Source of the DNA: Symbiodinium natans
Taxonomy: Eukaryota > Sar > Dinophyceae > Suessiales > Symbiodiniaceae
Assembly: GCA_905221605.1 (NCBI GenBank)
Contig: CAJNDS010002536.1
Coordinates: 126,001 to 190,000 of the forward strand
DNA: 64,000 nt
Direction of reading: 5' to 3'
The position numbers were made by a program, and so were the translations under genes. A model generated the notes under the pieces. That model saw nothing but the letters and a program-made list of their open reading frames with translations, ran no database searches and had not been told where the DNA came from. The stretch's first letter is position 1. Each line of letters begins with the position of its first letter. Positions 21,301 to 31,696 of the stretch are shown one piece after another.

Positions 21301-24300
21301 ACGTCTGGACCTTTTCATCCGCCTTCTCCGCCGCCTCTGCCCTTCCTTGGCTCATGGCAATGGCTCATGGCCCCATGGCTCCATGGTCCCATCCCGCCCC
21401 ATGGCTCCCATCAGCTGACTTTAAAGGGTCCCAGTGCATGCCCGCCCTCTCCGCCCTCCCCGCCCCCTCCGCTCTTTCCGCCCCCTCCGCCCTTCCCGCT
21501 CCATGGCGCTCCATGGCGCCATGGTCCCATGGCCCCATGGACCCATCCCGCCCGGCTTCAGACATGGTCCCATGGCTCCCATGGCACCCTCTCAGCTGAC
21601 TTTAAAGGGTCCCAGTGCATGCCCGCCCTCTCCGCCCTCCCCGCCCCTCCCCCCTTTCCGCCCTTTCCGCCCCCTCCCCCTCCGCCCCCTCCACCCTTCC
21701 CGCTCCATGGCCTCCAGATGGTTCCCGCCCCCTCCGCCCTCCCCGCCCAGCCGCCCTTTCCGCCCTTTCCGCCCCCTCCGCCCTTCCCGCCCGCTCGTTC
21801 GCCCCTCCGCCCTTCCCGCCCTGGCGCGCCATGGCCCTCCCGCCCCCTCCGCCCCCGCCCCATGACGCTCCTGGCTTCATTGGTCCCATGCCCCATGGCT
21901 CCCACGGCCTCATGTCCCTGGACCTTTTCCTCCGCCTTCTCCGCCGCCTCTGCCCTTCCTTTACCCCCCCATGGCCTCATGGCCCCATGCCTCTCACCCT
22001 TAATGGCTCATGGCCCCATGGCTCCATGGTCCCATCCCGCCCCATGGCTTGCATGGCTTCACGGCTTTGGACCCTATCAGCTGACTTTAAAGGGTCCCAG
22101 TGCATGCCCGCCCTCTCCGCCCTCCCCGCCCCCTCCGCCCTTTCCGCCCTTTCCGCCCCCTCCGCCCTTCCCGCTCCATGGCGCTCCATATGGTTCCCGC
22201 CCCCTCCGCCCTTCCCGCCCCATGGCGCTCCATGGCTTCATTGGTCCCATGCCCCATGGCTCCCACAGCCTCACGTCCCTGCACCTTTTCATCCGCCTTC
22301 TCCGCCGCCTCTGCCCTTCTTAATGGCTCATGGCCGCGCATGGCTCCATGGTCTCATCCCGCCCCATGGCTCCCATGGCTTCACGGCTTTGGACCCTTTC
22401 AGCTGGGTCCCAGTGCATGCCCGCCCTCTCCGCCCTCCCCGCCCCCTCCGCCCTTTCCGCCCTTCCCGCTCCATTGGGCTCCATGGCTCCATGGTCCCAT
22501 GGCCCCATGGTCCCATCCCGCCCGGCTTCAGACCTTATCATCCGCCTTCTCCGCCGCCTCTGCCCTTCCTTTGCCCCCCCATGGCCTCATGGCCCCATGC
22601 CTCTCACCCTCAATGGCTCATGGCCCCATGGCTCCATGGTCCCATCCCGCCCCATGGCTCCCATGGCTTCACCTTGACACCCTCTCAGCTGACTTTAAAG
22701 GGTCCCAGCATGCCCGCCCTCCCCGCCCCTCCGCCCTTTCCGCCCTTTCCACCCCCTCCGCCCTTCCCGCTCCGCCCCCTCCGCCCTTCCCGCTCCATGG
22801 CGCTCCATATGGTTCCCGCCCCCCTTCCCGCCCCATTGGTCCCATGCCTCCCCTTTTCCTCCGCCTTCTCCGCCACCTCTGCCCTTCCTTTACCCCCCCA
22901 TGGCCTCATGGCCCCATGCCTCTCACCCTTAATGGCTCATGGCCCCATGGCTCCATGGTCCCATCCCGCCCCATGGCTCCCATGGCTTCACGGCTTTGGA
23001 CCCTATCAGCTGACTTTAAAGGGTCTCAGTGCATCCCGCCCTCTCCGCCCTCCCCGCCCCCTCCGCCCTTTCCGCCCTTTCCGCCCCCTCCGCCCTTCCC
23101 GCTCCGCCCCCTCCGCCCTTCCCGCTCCATGGCGCTCGGGGGGGCCTAAAGGAGGTGAAACCTGGAGCTCTCGGGGGTGGGGGCCCAAAGGGGTGAAACC
23201 TGGAGTTCTTGGGGGCCTAAAGGAAGTGAAACCTGGAGCTCTTGGATGGGCCTAAACGAGGTGAAACCTGGAGCTTGGGGGGGCGAAACCTGGAGGGTCC
23301 CATGCCCCATGGCTCCCACGGCCTCACGTCCCTGCACCTTTTCATCCGCCTTCTCCGCCGCCTCTGCCCTTCCTATAATGGCTCATGGCCCCATGCTCCA
23401 TGCTCCCATCCCGCCCCATGGCTCCCATGGCGTCACGGCTTTGGACCCTATCAGCTGACTTTAAAGGGTCCCAGTGCATGCCCGCCCTCTCCGCCCTCCC
23501 CGCCCCCTCCGCCCTTTCCGCCCTTTCCGCCCCCTCCGCCCTTCCCGCTCCATGGCGCTCCATGGCTCCATGGTCCCATGGCCCCATGGTCCCATCCCGC
23601 CCCACTTCAGACCTTATCATCCGCCTTCTCCGCCGCCTCTGCCCTTCCTTGCCCCCCCATGGCCTCATGGCCCCATGCCTCTCACCCTCAACCGCCCCAC
23701 GCTCCATGGCTTCTCCCACGCCTCACGTCTGGACCTTTTCATCCGCCTTCTCCGCCGCCTCTGCCCTCATGGCCCCATGGCTCCATGGTCCCATCCCGCC
23801 CCATGGCTCCCATGGCTTCACGGCTTTGGACCCTATCAGCTGACTTTAAAGGGTCCCAGTGCATGCCCGCCCTCTCCGCCCTCCCCGCCCCCTCCGCCCT
23901 TCCCGCCCTTTCCGCCCCCTCCGCCCTTCCCGCTCCATGGCGCTCCATGGCTCCATGGTCCCATGGCCCCATGGTCCCATCCCGCCCGGCTTCAGACCTT
24001 ATCATCCGCCTTCTCCGCCGCCTCTGCCCTTCCTTTGCCCCCCCATGGCCTCATGGCCCCATGCTTGGCCCCATGGCTCCGGGACCCTCTCAGCTGACTT
24101 TAAAGGGTCCCAGTGCATGCCCGCCCTCTCCGCCCTCCCCGCCCCTCCGCCCCGCCCTTCCCGCCGCCCCCTCCGCCCTTCCCGCTCCATGGCGCTCCAT
24201 ATGGTTCCCGCCCCCTCCCGCCCTTCCCGCCCCATGGCGCTCCTGGCTTCATTGGTCCCATGCCCCATGGCTCCCACGGCCTCATGTCCGACCTTTTCCT

Positions 24301-26160
24301 CCGCCTTCTCCGCCCCTTCCTTTACCCCCCATGGCCTCATGGCCCCATGCCTCTCACCCTTAATGGCTCATGGCCCATGGCTCCATGGTCCCATCCCGCC
24401 CCATGGCTCCCATGGCTCTTATCAGCTGACTTTAAAGGGTCCCAGTGCCTGCCCGCCCTCTCCGCCCTCCCCGCCCCCTCCGCCCTTTCCGCCCTTCCCT
24501 CCCCATGGCGCTCCATGGCTTCATTGGTCCCATGCCCCATGGCTCCCACGGCCTCACGTCCCTGCACCTTTTCATCCGCCTTCTCCGCCGCCTCTGCCCT
24601 TCCTAATGGCTCATGGCCCCATGGCTGCATGGTCCCATCCCGCCCCATGGCTCCCATGGCTTCACGGCTTTGGACCCTATCAGCTGACTTTAAAGGGTCC
24701 CAGTGCATGCCCGCCCTCTCCCCACCCCCTCCTTTCCGCCCTTTCCGCCCTTCCCGCTCCATGGCGCTCCATGGCTCCATGGTCCCATGGCCCCATGGTC
24801 CCATCCCGCCCGGCTTCAGACCTTATCATCCGCCTTCTCCGCCGCCTCTGCCCTTCCTTTGCCCCCCCATGGCCTCATGGCCCCATGCCTCTCACCCTCA
24901 ATGGCTCATGGCCCCATGGCTCCATGGTCCCATCCCGCCATGACTCCCATGGCTTTGAACCCTATCAGCTGACTTTAAAGGGTCCCAGTGCATGCCCGCC
25001 CTCTCCGCCCTCCCCGCCCCCTCCGCCCTTTCCGCCCTTTCCGCCCCCTCCGCCCTTCCCGCTCCGCCCCCTCCGCCCTTCCCGCTCCATGGCGCTCCAT
25101 ATGGTTCCCGCCCCCTCCGCCCTTCCCGCCCCATGGCGCTCCATGGCTTCATTGGTCCCATGCCCCATGGCTCCCACGGCCTCACGTCCCTGGACCTTAT
25201 CATCCGCCTTCTCCGCCGCCTCTGCCCTCCTTTACCCCCCCATGGCCTCATGGCCCCATGCCTCTCACCCTCAATGGCTCATGGCCCCATGGCTCCATGG
25301 TCCCATCCCGCCCCATGGCTCCCATGGCTTCACGGCTTTGGACCCTATCAGCTGACTTCAAAGGGTCCCAGTGCATGCCCGCCCTCTCCGCCCTCCCCGC
25401 CCCCTCCGCCCATTCCGCCCTTTCCGCCCCCGCCCTTCCCGCTACATGGCGCTCCATGGCTCCATGGTTCTGTGGCCCATGGTCCCATCCCGCCCCATGG
25501 CTCCCATGGCTTCACGGCTTTGGACCCTCTCACCTGCGCCCTCTCCGCCTTTCCGCCCTCTCCGCCCTTTCCGCCCCCTCCACCCTTCCCGCTCCATGGC
25601 GCTCCATGGCTCCATGGTCACACGGACGCCCGTGGACCTTGTCACTCTTCCTTCCAAGGCTCCATGATCCCATGGCCCATGGCCTGATGGCCCCATGCCT
25701 CTGGCCCCCAATGGTGCGTGCATGGCCCCATCCCGCCCCGCCCCTATCAGCTGACTTTAAAGCAGGGCCTCAGCGCACGCCCGCCCGTTTGCTCTACCCC
25801 TGCCACCCACACACCTCGCCCCGCCCATGCCGCTCATGGACCTATGGCTCCCTACCACCGACTCGCCCCATCCAAAGCGTTGACATGGACCTTTAGTGCA
25901 TGCCCGCCCTCTCCGCCCTCTCCGCCCCCTCTGCCCTTTCCGCCCCCTCCGCCCTTCCCGCTCCATGGCGCTCCGTGGCTCCATGGTCCCACGGCCTCAC
26001 GCCCGTGTGGACCTTCTCACTCTTCCCTTCAGGGCTCCATGGTCCCATGGCCCATGGCCTCAATGGCTCATGCATGGTCCCATCCCGCCCCATGGCTCCC
26101 CGTGCCTCACGCCCCTGGACCTTATCGCTGACTTTCCCGCCCTCTCCGCCCTCTAGGCCC
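15340..26160. repeat. Giant modular CATGG / CTCCGCCC tandem array (~10.8 kb)
   Basis: Roughly three dozen copies of the core CAGCTGACTTTAAAGGGTCC are spaced 130-480 bp apart. Each is followed by CCAGTGCATGCCCGCCCTC and pyrimidine-rich CTCCGCCCTTTCCGCCC modules. Between cores lie blocks dense in CCATGG palindromes (CCATGGCTCCATGGTCCC) and CTCCGCCTTCTCCGCCGCC. Modules are reordered, deleted and duplicated between copies. The plus strand is strongly C-biased with few stops, so open frames up to 678 codons (17304-19340) appear in several overlapping frames at once. That is a composition effect, not evidence of a protein. Copies become more divergent after about 25.5 kb. Confidence 0.95.
23139..23298. 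repeat. G-rich 35-bp repeat inserted in the array
   Basis: Four to five imperfect copies of a unit containing CCTAAAGGAGGTGAAACCTG then GAGCTCTTGG interrupt the C-rich array. Base bias is opposite to the surroundings. The array resumes at GGTCCCATGCCCCATGGC. Confidence 0.85.
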
Positions 26161-26227
26161 CATGGCGCTCCATGGCTCCATGGTCCGTCCCATGGCCCCC
26201 ATGTTCTCCTCCCCCCCCTGCCTTCCC

Positions 26228-26291
26228 CTCGAAATACACCAATACGCCGAGTCCCCCCCCCCCCCCCCCCCGAAATACGCCGATACGCGAC
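26228..26291. repeat. Duplicated CGAAATACRCCRATACGC flanking a C-run
   Basis: CGAAATACACCAATACGCC and CGAAATACGCCGATACGCG flank a run of about 19 C residues where the giant array ends. A GACCCCTGCGGGGCTT hairpin-like segment follows. A (TA)n tract lies at about 26536-26560. No gene is supported between 26160 and 26660. Confidence 0.75.
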
Positions 26292-26659
26292 CCCTGCGGG
26301 GCTTCCATCAGCAAGATTCCACGAGGAACAGGCGCAGGGAATACACAAGCACCCCTGACACCCGAAGCCGTCCAAAGCGCAAGCCCGGACGGCCTCGTGT
26401 TCACGTGACATTTTGTGGACGGAACCCTGCAGACCCCCCTCCACCCTGCCCCCTAGCCCTGGACCCTACACCCCGCACCGTCCGCCCGGCTGTGCTTCCC
26501 CTGTTGGGGGTCGGCGGCACTGGCGGTAGCCATTAAATATATATATATATATATATATACACATATCGAAAAGCCGCATGCAAGAAAATCAGAGCCACAG
26601 GCGACAACAACGGAAGCATGCGCATCCTCTTTAGAATTCCCGGGCAAAATGAAACCCGA

Positions 26660-26833
26660 ATCCTGAGCCTGCGTGGGTCGGGAAGTTGGTACTGAAACAG
26701 GTGCTTCCCAAGCTCAACGCATTCCCCGCAAGTCTTCAATACCCCGTCTTCCGACCTATCGGCGGACTCCACGGCGGCCACAGCTGACCGGTCGTGCTCG
26801 TACTGCAGCTGTCGCCTCTTCGCCTTGTTTGCT
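26660..26833 (-). CDS. Candidate exon, unknown protein
   Basis: After a CTTTCAG|A acceptor the minus frame reads RRQLQYEHDRSAVAAVESAD then RSEDGVLKTCGECVELGKHL FQ, with a GT at the FQ|GTACCA position as a possible donor. The sequence is soluble and charged with a CxxC pair. No family was recognised. It is the first credible coding segment beyond the giant array. Confidence 0.45.
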
Positions 26834-27009
26834 CTGAAAGTGTGGGGAACCCCAAGTCTTCATTTAACTTGACTCAGTTATCAAGATTGTTGGTGTCTGA
26901 CTGTCAAACATACCACCGGCCCAAGTAGCTCTTTGCACGAAAACAAAGACAAAGCAGCGCAAGTAAACCAAACCAACCAGCAGCAACCAAATAAAGCTTC
27001 CCCTGGCAG

Positions 27010-27237
27010 TTGGAGGGTCTCAACGATTCCGCCAAGCAAAAGAGGTCATGCAAGGACGAGAATTTCATAAAACAACTACGTCAAACACAAGGCGAAACGG
27101 AATTCGACTGTTGCCACGCATGCGTGGAATCCAAGGGAAAATGCGAAGCGGGGCAAGGAGGACCGAAGAGTGACACGGTGGAGCCCCTCTTTGAAGTCCA
27201 AACGATCTGCCAGCCTCGAAACCATGGACGGCAGTGA
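27010..27237 (+). CDS. Weak open frame, uncertain
   Basis: A 75-codon plus frame includes DENFIKQLRQTQGETEFDC and CHACVESKGKCEAGQGGP. It is hydrophilic, but two minus frames are also open here and all well-supported genes in the window are on minus. It may be a shadow. Confidence 0.15.
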   Translation: MEGLNDSAKQKRSCKDENFIKQLRQTQGETEFDCCHACVESKGKCEAGQGGPKSDTVEPLFEVQTICQPRNHGRQ

Positions 27238-27456
27238 ACATACTGCGTGACTGCCCTACGTGACAGAGCGCGCCTGCGCGCAATGAAATAAGATTTCACA
27301 TAAGACTTCTACCTGCAAAGAAGTAGAACAGGCCCAGGCCAGGGGCAGTCAACCAAAGTCCTCCCCGAGCCTACATGCCCTAGCCCCACAGGTTTGGGCT
27401 TTGGGCTCGAGGTTTTTGGGGTCTTTAGCTGCACCTGTTTAGCTTGGACATGGCGC

Positions 27457-27690
27457 TCATGGCCCTATGGTCCCATGCTGCAAAGTTGCCACCTGATGCC
27501 AAAGGCTGAGGGCTGCCAGGATGTGGCGGCGCTGATGTTCCATCAAGATCCTCATGTCCCCCTCTGTCTCTCTCCCACGAAAGTTTCTCAAGTCAAAAGG
27601 GGTGCCCTGGTACTCGTTTCGTTTTCGAAGGAACAGGCTCTTGCGTCTTGCTTGCGGATGTGGTACAGTCAATGAAACCTCAAAAGACAA
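27457..27690 (-). CDS. Candidate exon, unknown protein
   Basis: The minus frame includes KSLFLRKRNEYQGTPFDLRN, FRGRETEGDMRILMEHQRRH and ILAALSLWHQVATLQHG. It is charged then helical, typical of a real exon, with no recognised domain. A second possible minus exon (SDFCEELFETAGPHRAVQPC) lies at about 27860-27935. Confidence 0.4.
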   Translation of the reverse strand: MSFEVSLTVPHPQARRKSLFLRKRNEYQGTPFDLRNFRGRETEGDMRILMEHQRRHILAALSLWHQVATLQHGTIGP

Positions 27691-27780
27691 GCCAGAGAAA
27701 CAAACTCCCGAGCTTCTCGCAGCCTCAGTGAAACCTCAAAAGACAAGCCAGAGAAACAAACTCCCGAGCTTCTCGCAGCC
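27669..27780. repeat. 56-bp tandem duplication
   Basis: Two adjacent 56-bp copies (27669-27724 and 27725-27780) beginning TCARTGAAACCTCAAAAGAC, identical except for one base near the start. It overlaps the 5' end of the candidate minus exon. Confidence 0.95.
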
Positions 27781-28119
27781 GAGGATCTCTGACACCGTGC
27801 GCAAGGCTGTCTCGCGCAGCCTTTGCACTTCAAGACAAACCACTTACTACTCCCCTACATTGAGAGTAGAAGATGCATGGTTGAACAGCCCGGTGGGGCC
27901 CAGCGGTCTCGAAAAGCTCCTCGCAGAAATCTGACAAGGTGGTGTCGAGTTAAGTGCTCTGCACTGCCATCATGGCGGCTCGCGTGCCAGTGATGGAGGA
28001 CTGGCGCACTCCGGCCAAATCTCCACCTTTGTGCATGCAGATTTCACAGTCCCATCGAGAATTCCCCCCCCCCCCCCCGAAGTTGCGACGCGTCCTTGGC
28101 AAACCTGGGGTTTCGGGTT

Positions 28120-28215
28120 GAAACCCTAAAACCTACACGCCCTGGCAACCTTCAACCCCCAGCTGCTTTAGGAAGCCGATACTGGCCTCAAGCCGTTTCA
28201 ACTATTCGTGCATCT
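28120..28215. repeat. Dispersed element, copy 2
   Basis: Contains AAACCCTAAAACC, then CAACCTTCAACCCC, then CTGCTTTAGGAAGCC, then CTCAAGCCGTTTCAACT. The same order and near-identical words occur at 8272-8384, 20 kb away. It is non-coding on both sides. Confidence 0.7.
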
Positions 28216-28579
28216 ATCTCCGATAGCCCGTCGAGTCTACACGTGACGCCAACCGGCGGGCTTTTCCTCTTTCGTATAACTGTATATTCCTCAACCGTCT
28301 TTGTAGGGCAGGTTTTCCTTGGTCGCAGCTTCGGGTTCTCCATTTGCTTTAGGGCCCAAGGGCCCGTGCGCCTTCAGCCTTCTTCAGCCCATGTGGATGC
28401 AGAAAGGAGATTTCAAAGACACACAAGCCAGCGAGCGAAGCAAACGATGAACTTAAACGAATCACTGAAAGGCCCCCCGGCCCCTGGAAGCCGGTTGGGC
28501 CCGAGGCCACCAGGCCACAGCCATGGCACAAGACTCTGCCGCCCAAGGGGGCTGAGACCAGTTTGTTGGGGTTCAGTTC

Positions 28580-28785
28580 AAGGTTGCGCTGTTGCCACAA
28601 ACTTCCGGGGCACTTCGAGGGATGTGCGAGACTTGCCGTTTGCTGTTTGCTGCCAACCACCTAGCTGCGGGACTTGCATGGCTTCCGGAACATGTGCAAT
28701 GAGCAGCATCATCACCCTTTGGAGCCTTTGACTCTGCTGTTCCTGCAGTGGCTGATGCGTGGTCGCGTCTTGTGTTCCTTATCCA
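28580..28785 (-). CDS. Candidate exon, unknown helical protein
   Basis: After a GATAAG|G acceptor the minus frame reads TQDATTHQPLQEQQSQRLQR then VMMLLIAHVPEAMQVPQLGG. It is Gln-rich and helical. No family was recognised. Downstream 28790-29882 holds open frames on both strands but nothing I can support as a gene. Confidence 0.4.
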
Positions 28786-29882
28786 AAGCATGCTGAGCAG
28801 GCACGTAGGGTTGCCCCAACTACTCAATGGAACAAGTAGGTTGACCACTAAAAGCCGCCTCGTGTTAAGACCGCTAGAATCTATTTTGCTGTGAACGGTG
28901 CGCGCCAATCTGGTTCGGGCGGCTGCATTTGGTCTGAACAGCTGTGTGCGTGGAAGCTTCGCAGCTTGGCTCACTTCACACCTACGCAGCTTGGCTTACC
29001 AGCAGCGTGAAGAGCATCCTGAGGCTGGAGCTTGTCAGGAAGTGCACGCGGCAATCCATCTCGAGCTGTCTCCTGCATTGTGCGGTTGCAGCTGCACCCC
29101 ACTTGTCGTGTCTTATGCGTCGCAAAAAGTCTCAAAGACACAAGAAGACATTCATCTGAGACATGGCTACATGCCATCTGGGCCAGGGAGCAGGTGTGAT
29201 CAACTTCGCACGATGCCACACGCATGGCCGGCATGGCCTCTCATCCACCGTGAGGCTCGTGGGTCGGCCAAGCGGGTCTTCCAGGCCTGGCGCTGCTCCC
29301 ATAGCGACTCACAAGTGAAGCTACATGGCAACTATGGCTGCCCTTGGCCTATCCTTTGGCCCAATCTCCAACAAGGCAGCTGATCTGCTCTTTGCAAGCC
29401 TAGCACTGGCTCTGACTCTTAGCTGCTCCATGTTCAAGCCCTGCCTTGGCTTGCAGAATGTGCCTGCCAAAGCACGCAGAAAGCACATGCTTGCCTGTGC
29501 TTAAGGCAGTCTCTTTGGACTGCCACGAGTCCATACAGCAGGGCACTTCACAAGAAGTAAATGCAGGAGGTCTCGCGGATTGCGATATGCAGCTTGCCAC
29601 CACATCTTCCATGCAGAGGCCAGCTTCTTTTAAACCGTTTCGCTTCCCTCGGTATATCTTGATACCTCATTGGGTACCGCCATGGCTGGAGAAAGGCCAA
29701 GATAGCACTCTGAATGCCGCCCAACATCAGCTCTTGCAATTTGCATCAGACACTCCCCCAATCCCTCACTTCAGAACTTCAAGCAGTCGAGGCCTCCCTC
29801 TGCACAGCCGGACAACACAAGGAGGGCTGATGCGAACTACCTACGACCTATGGGGTTTGGGACAAGGCGAAGGTGCCCCCTT

Positions 29883-31619
29883 CTAGCCGGCTTCGGACTC
29901 CTCCATCAGAAAGTCGACAAACCGGTCTGTGAGGTCTGCAAGGCCTATCGAGATCCGGCAGCACTCGGACTGCACTTTGCCACTGCTAGAACCTTTCTGG
30001 GCCTGACTAAGGGTTGTGACTTCTAGGAGGCCGGATGCAGTTGCTTTTCCAAAGTCCAGACGGGGGCAGAATTGTTGAGAATCAAGGGCAACAGCGGCGA
30101 CGAAAGTAGGTCTGTATGGGTGGGAGGGCACACCTTGCGGCTCCTGCATCTGCAACGGCGTTTTTCGCTTCTGCGACAAGCCAACCTTGAGCAGTGTGGC
30201 GCTGGGCATGCTGTGCGTTGACTGAGACTGCAAGGCCAAGTCCTTTCAAGCCTCCGCCACACAGGACAGTACCCTCATTGCACGCTCGAACCCTCAACCC
30301 AGGATGCATTCCAAGAACCTGTTCACGCTCAGCTGAGGTGAAGCCAAGCAGGTCGGCCATCTTGTGCAGAATCCTGGGCCGGAAAGCCAAATCCTAGCCT
30401 TGGCTTATCCCGAAGTCATACAATGTGTTTTCAACCCCCCAGGGTGTCACGAAAAGTCGTCGAAAGAACTAGGCCTCCAACCATGGCATCATGGGTTCGG
30501 CTGCAAAGCTTCCGAAAAGACTCAACACCCCATGAGGCTGCTGCAAAGTGTGTGCACATGCATGCAGATGAGGAGCTCTTGCTGCGGGCCCGGATTCTCC
30601 CGCTGCTCCAAGTAGGCTGCCAGCATCTGAGTGACCATGCGCTTGTCCACGAGGAAGGGGCGCTCACGACTCTCCTCAAGACAAGCGTGGGCACAGATAT
30701 TTGAAGCTATTTTGGGGGTTTCGGCATTCCGCGGTGTAGGGGCCGTGAATAGCATGCGCAGCAAAGATGTCGTATCAATGTACTCATAGTTCTGGTCACG
30801 TGTGCCTTGATAGTCGTGCGGACTTTCTGACATTTGCCCTCACTTGCCCCCGCTGTGATCAAGTACACTGCACCTGCTCTTCCAGGGCAGTCGACTTAAT
30901 CGACTTCTAAACCATTCCGCAGTAAGCAGGACACTCTCCCAAGCTCAGTTTCATGTTGACTTAGACTTAGACCAAGTAAAGCAGCGCACCTGTGAAACAT
31001 GCTTGTAGCATGCATCCAAAGAACCAAAATCAACCCCAGAAGCGCGCACCAGCACCCAAACCAGGCCCAAATCACCAAGAACGTTTGCAAGGTCCAGTCT
31101 TGACCTCTTAGGTCCTGTATCCTTAGATACCGAGCTTTCCGAACTTAACCCTCCAGTGCCCCCCAGCCAGTTAAAGCACGACATGCAAAAGCCCAGGCGC
31201 CGCTTCCATCTTCGAAAGGCACCGCTCCACCACGGCGTTCAGGGACTTGAGCTCCTCCCGCATTAGGGGGGGGGGTGACCGCGAGGAAAGAAGGAATTCA
31301 ATTCAGCACAAGCAAGGCTTCAGGTCGACTTAACAGACTTAACAATATCAGTCGGAGATGCCGGCGAGGCTTCGCGGTCAGTTGTAGTTTTTTTGACTTA
31401 GGAATAGTGCCACTCTCACTACCCGGGCTACAATAAAGCCACATTCTTGTCATCCCACGAGAGCTCTTGCCAGGCGGCGGCACGCTTTACGCTTACGCTT
31501 GGGCAGTTGGCCTCCTTGCTCATTGCCAGCTCCTGCTGCAGCTTTTCCTGAGCGCGCTGATCACTACTCAACTCCCTATATGAGTCCATGTTTATAGGCT
31601 CAAAAGACTTATCAGAACC

Positions 31620-31696
<77 letters not shown>

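Noticed and set aside
28096-28731. 211-codon plus-strand frame
   Set aside because: Composition lacks domain-like blocks, it runs through a dispersed repeat and overlaps a more convincing minus exon at 28580-28785.
29883-29969. C-terminus of a Cys/Met-metabolism PLP enzyme (CRISIGLADLTDRFVDFL)
   Set aside because: The resemblance is limited to about 15 residues. Upstream exons lack any PLP-enzyme motif, whereas GRIP-like exons lie directly upstream and join in phase.
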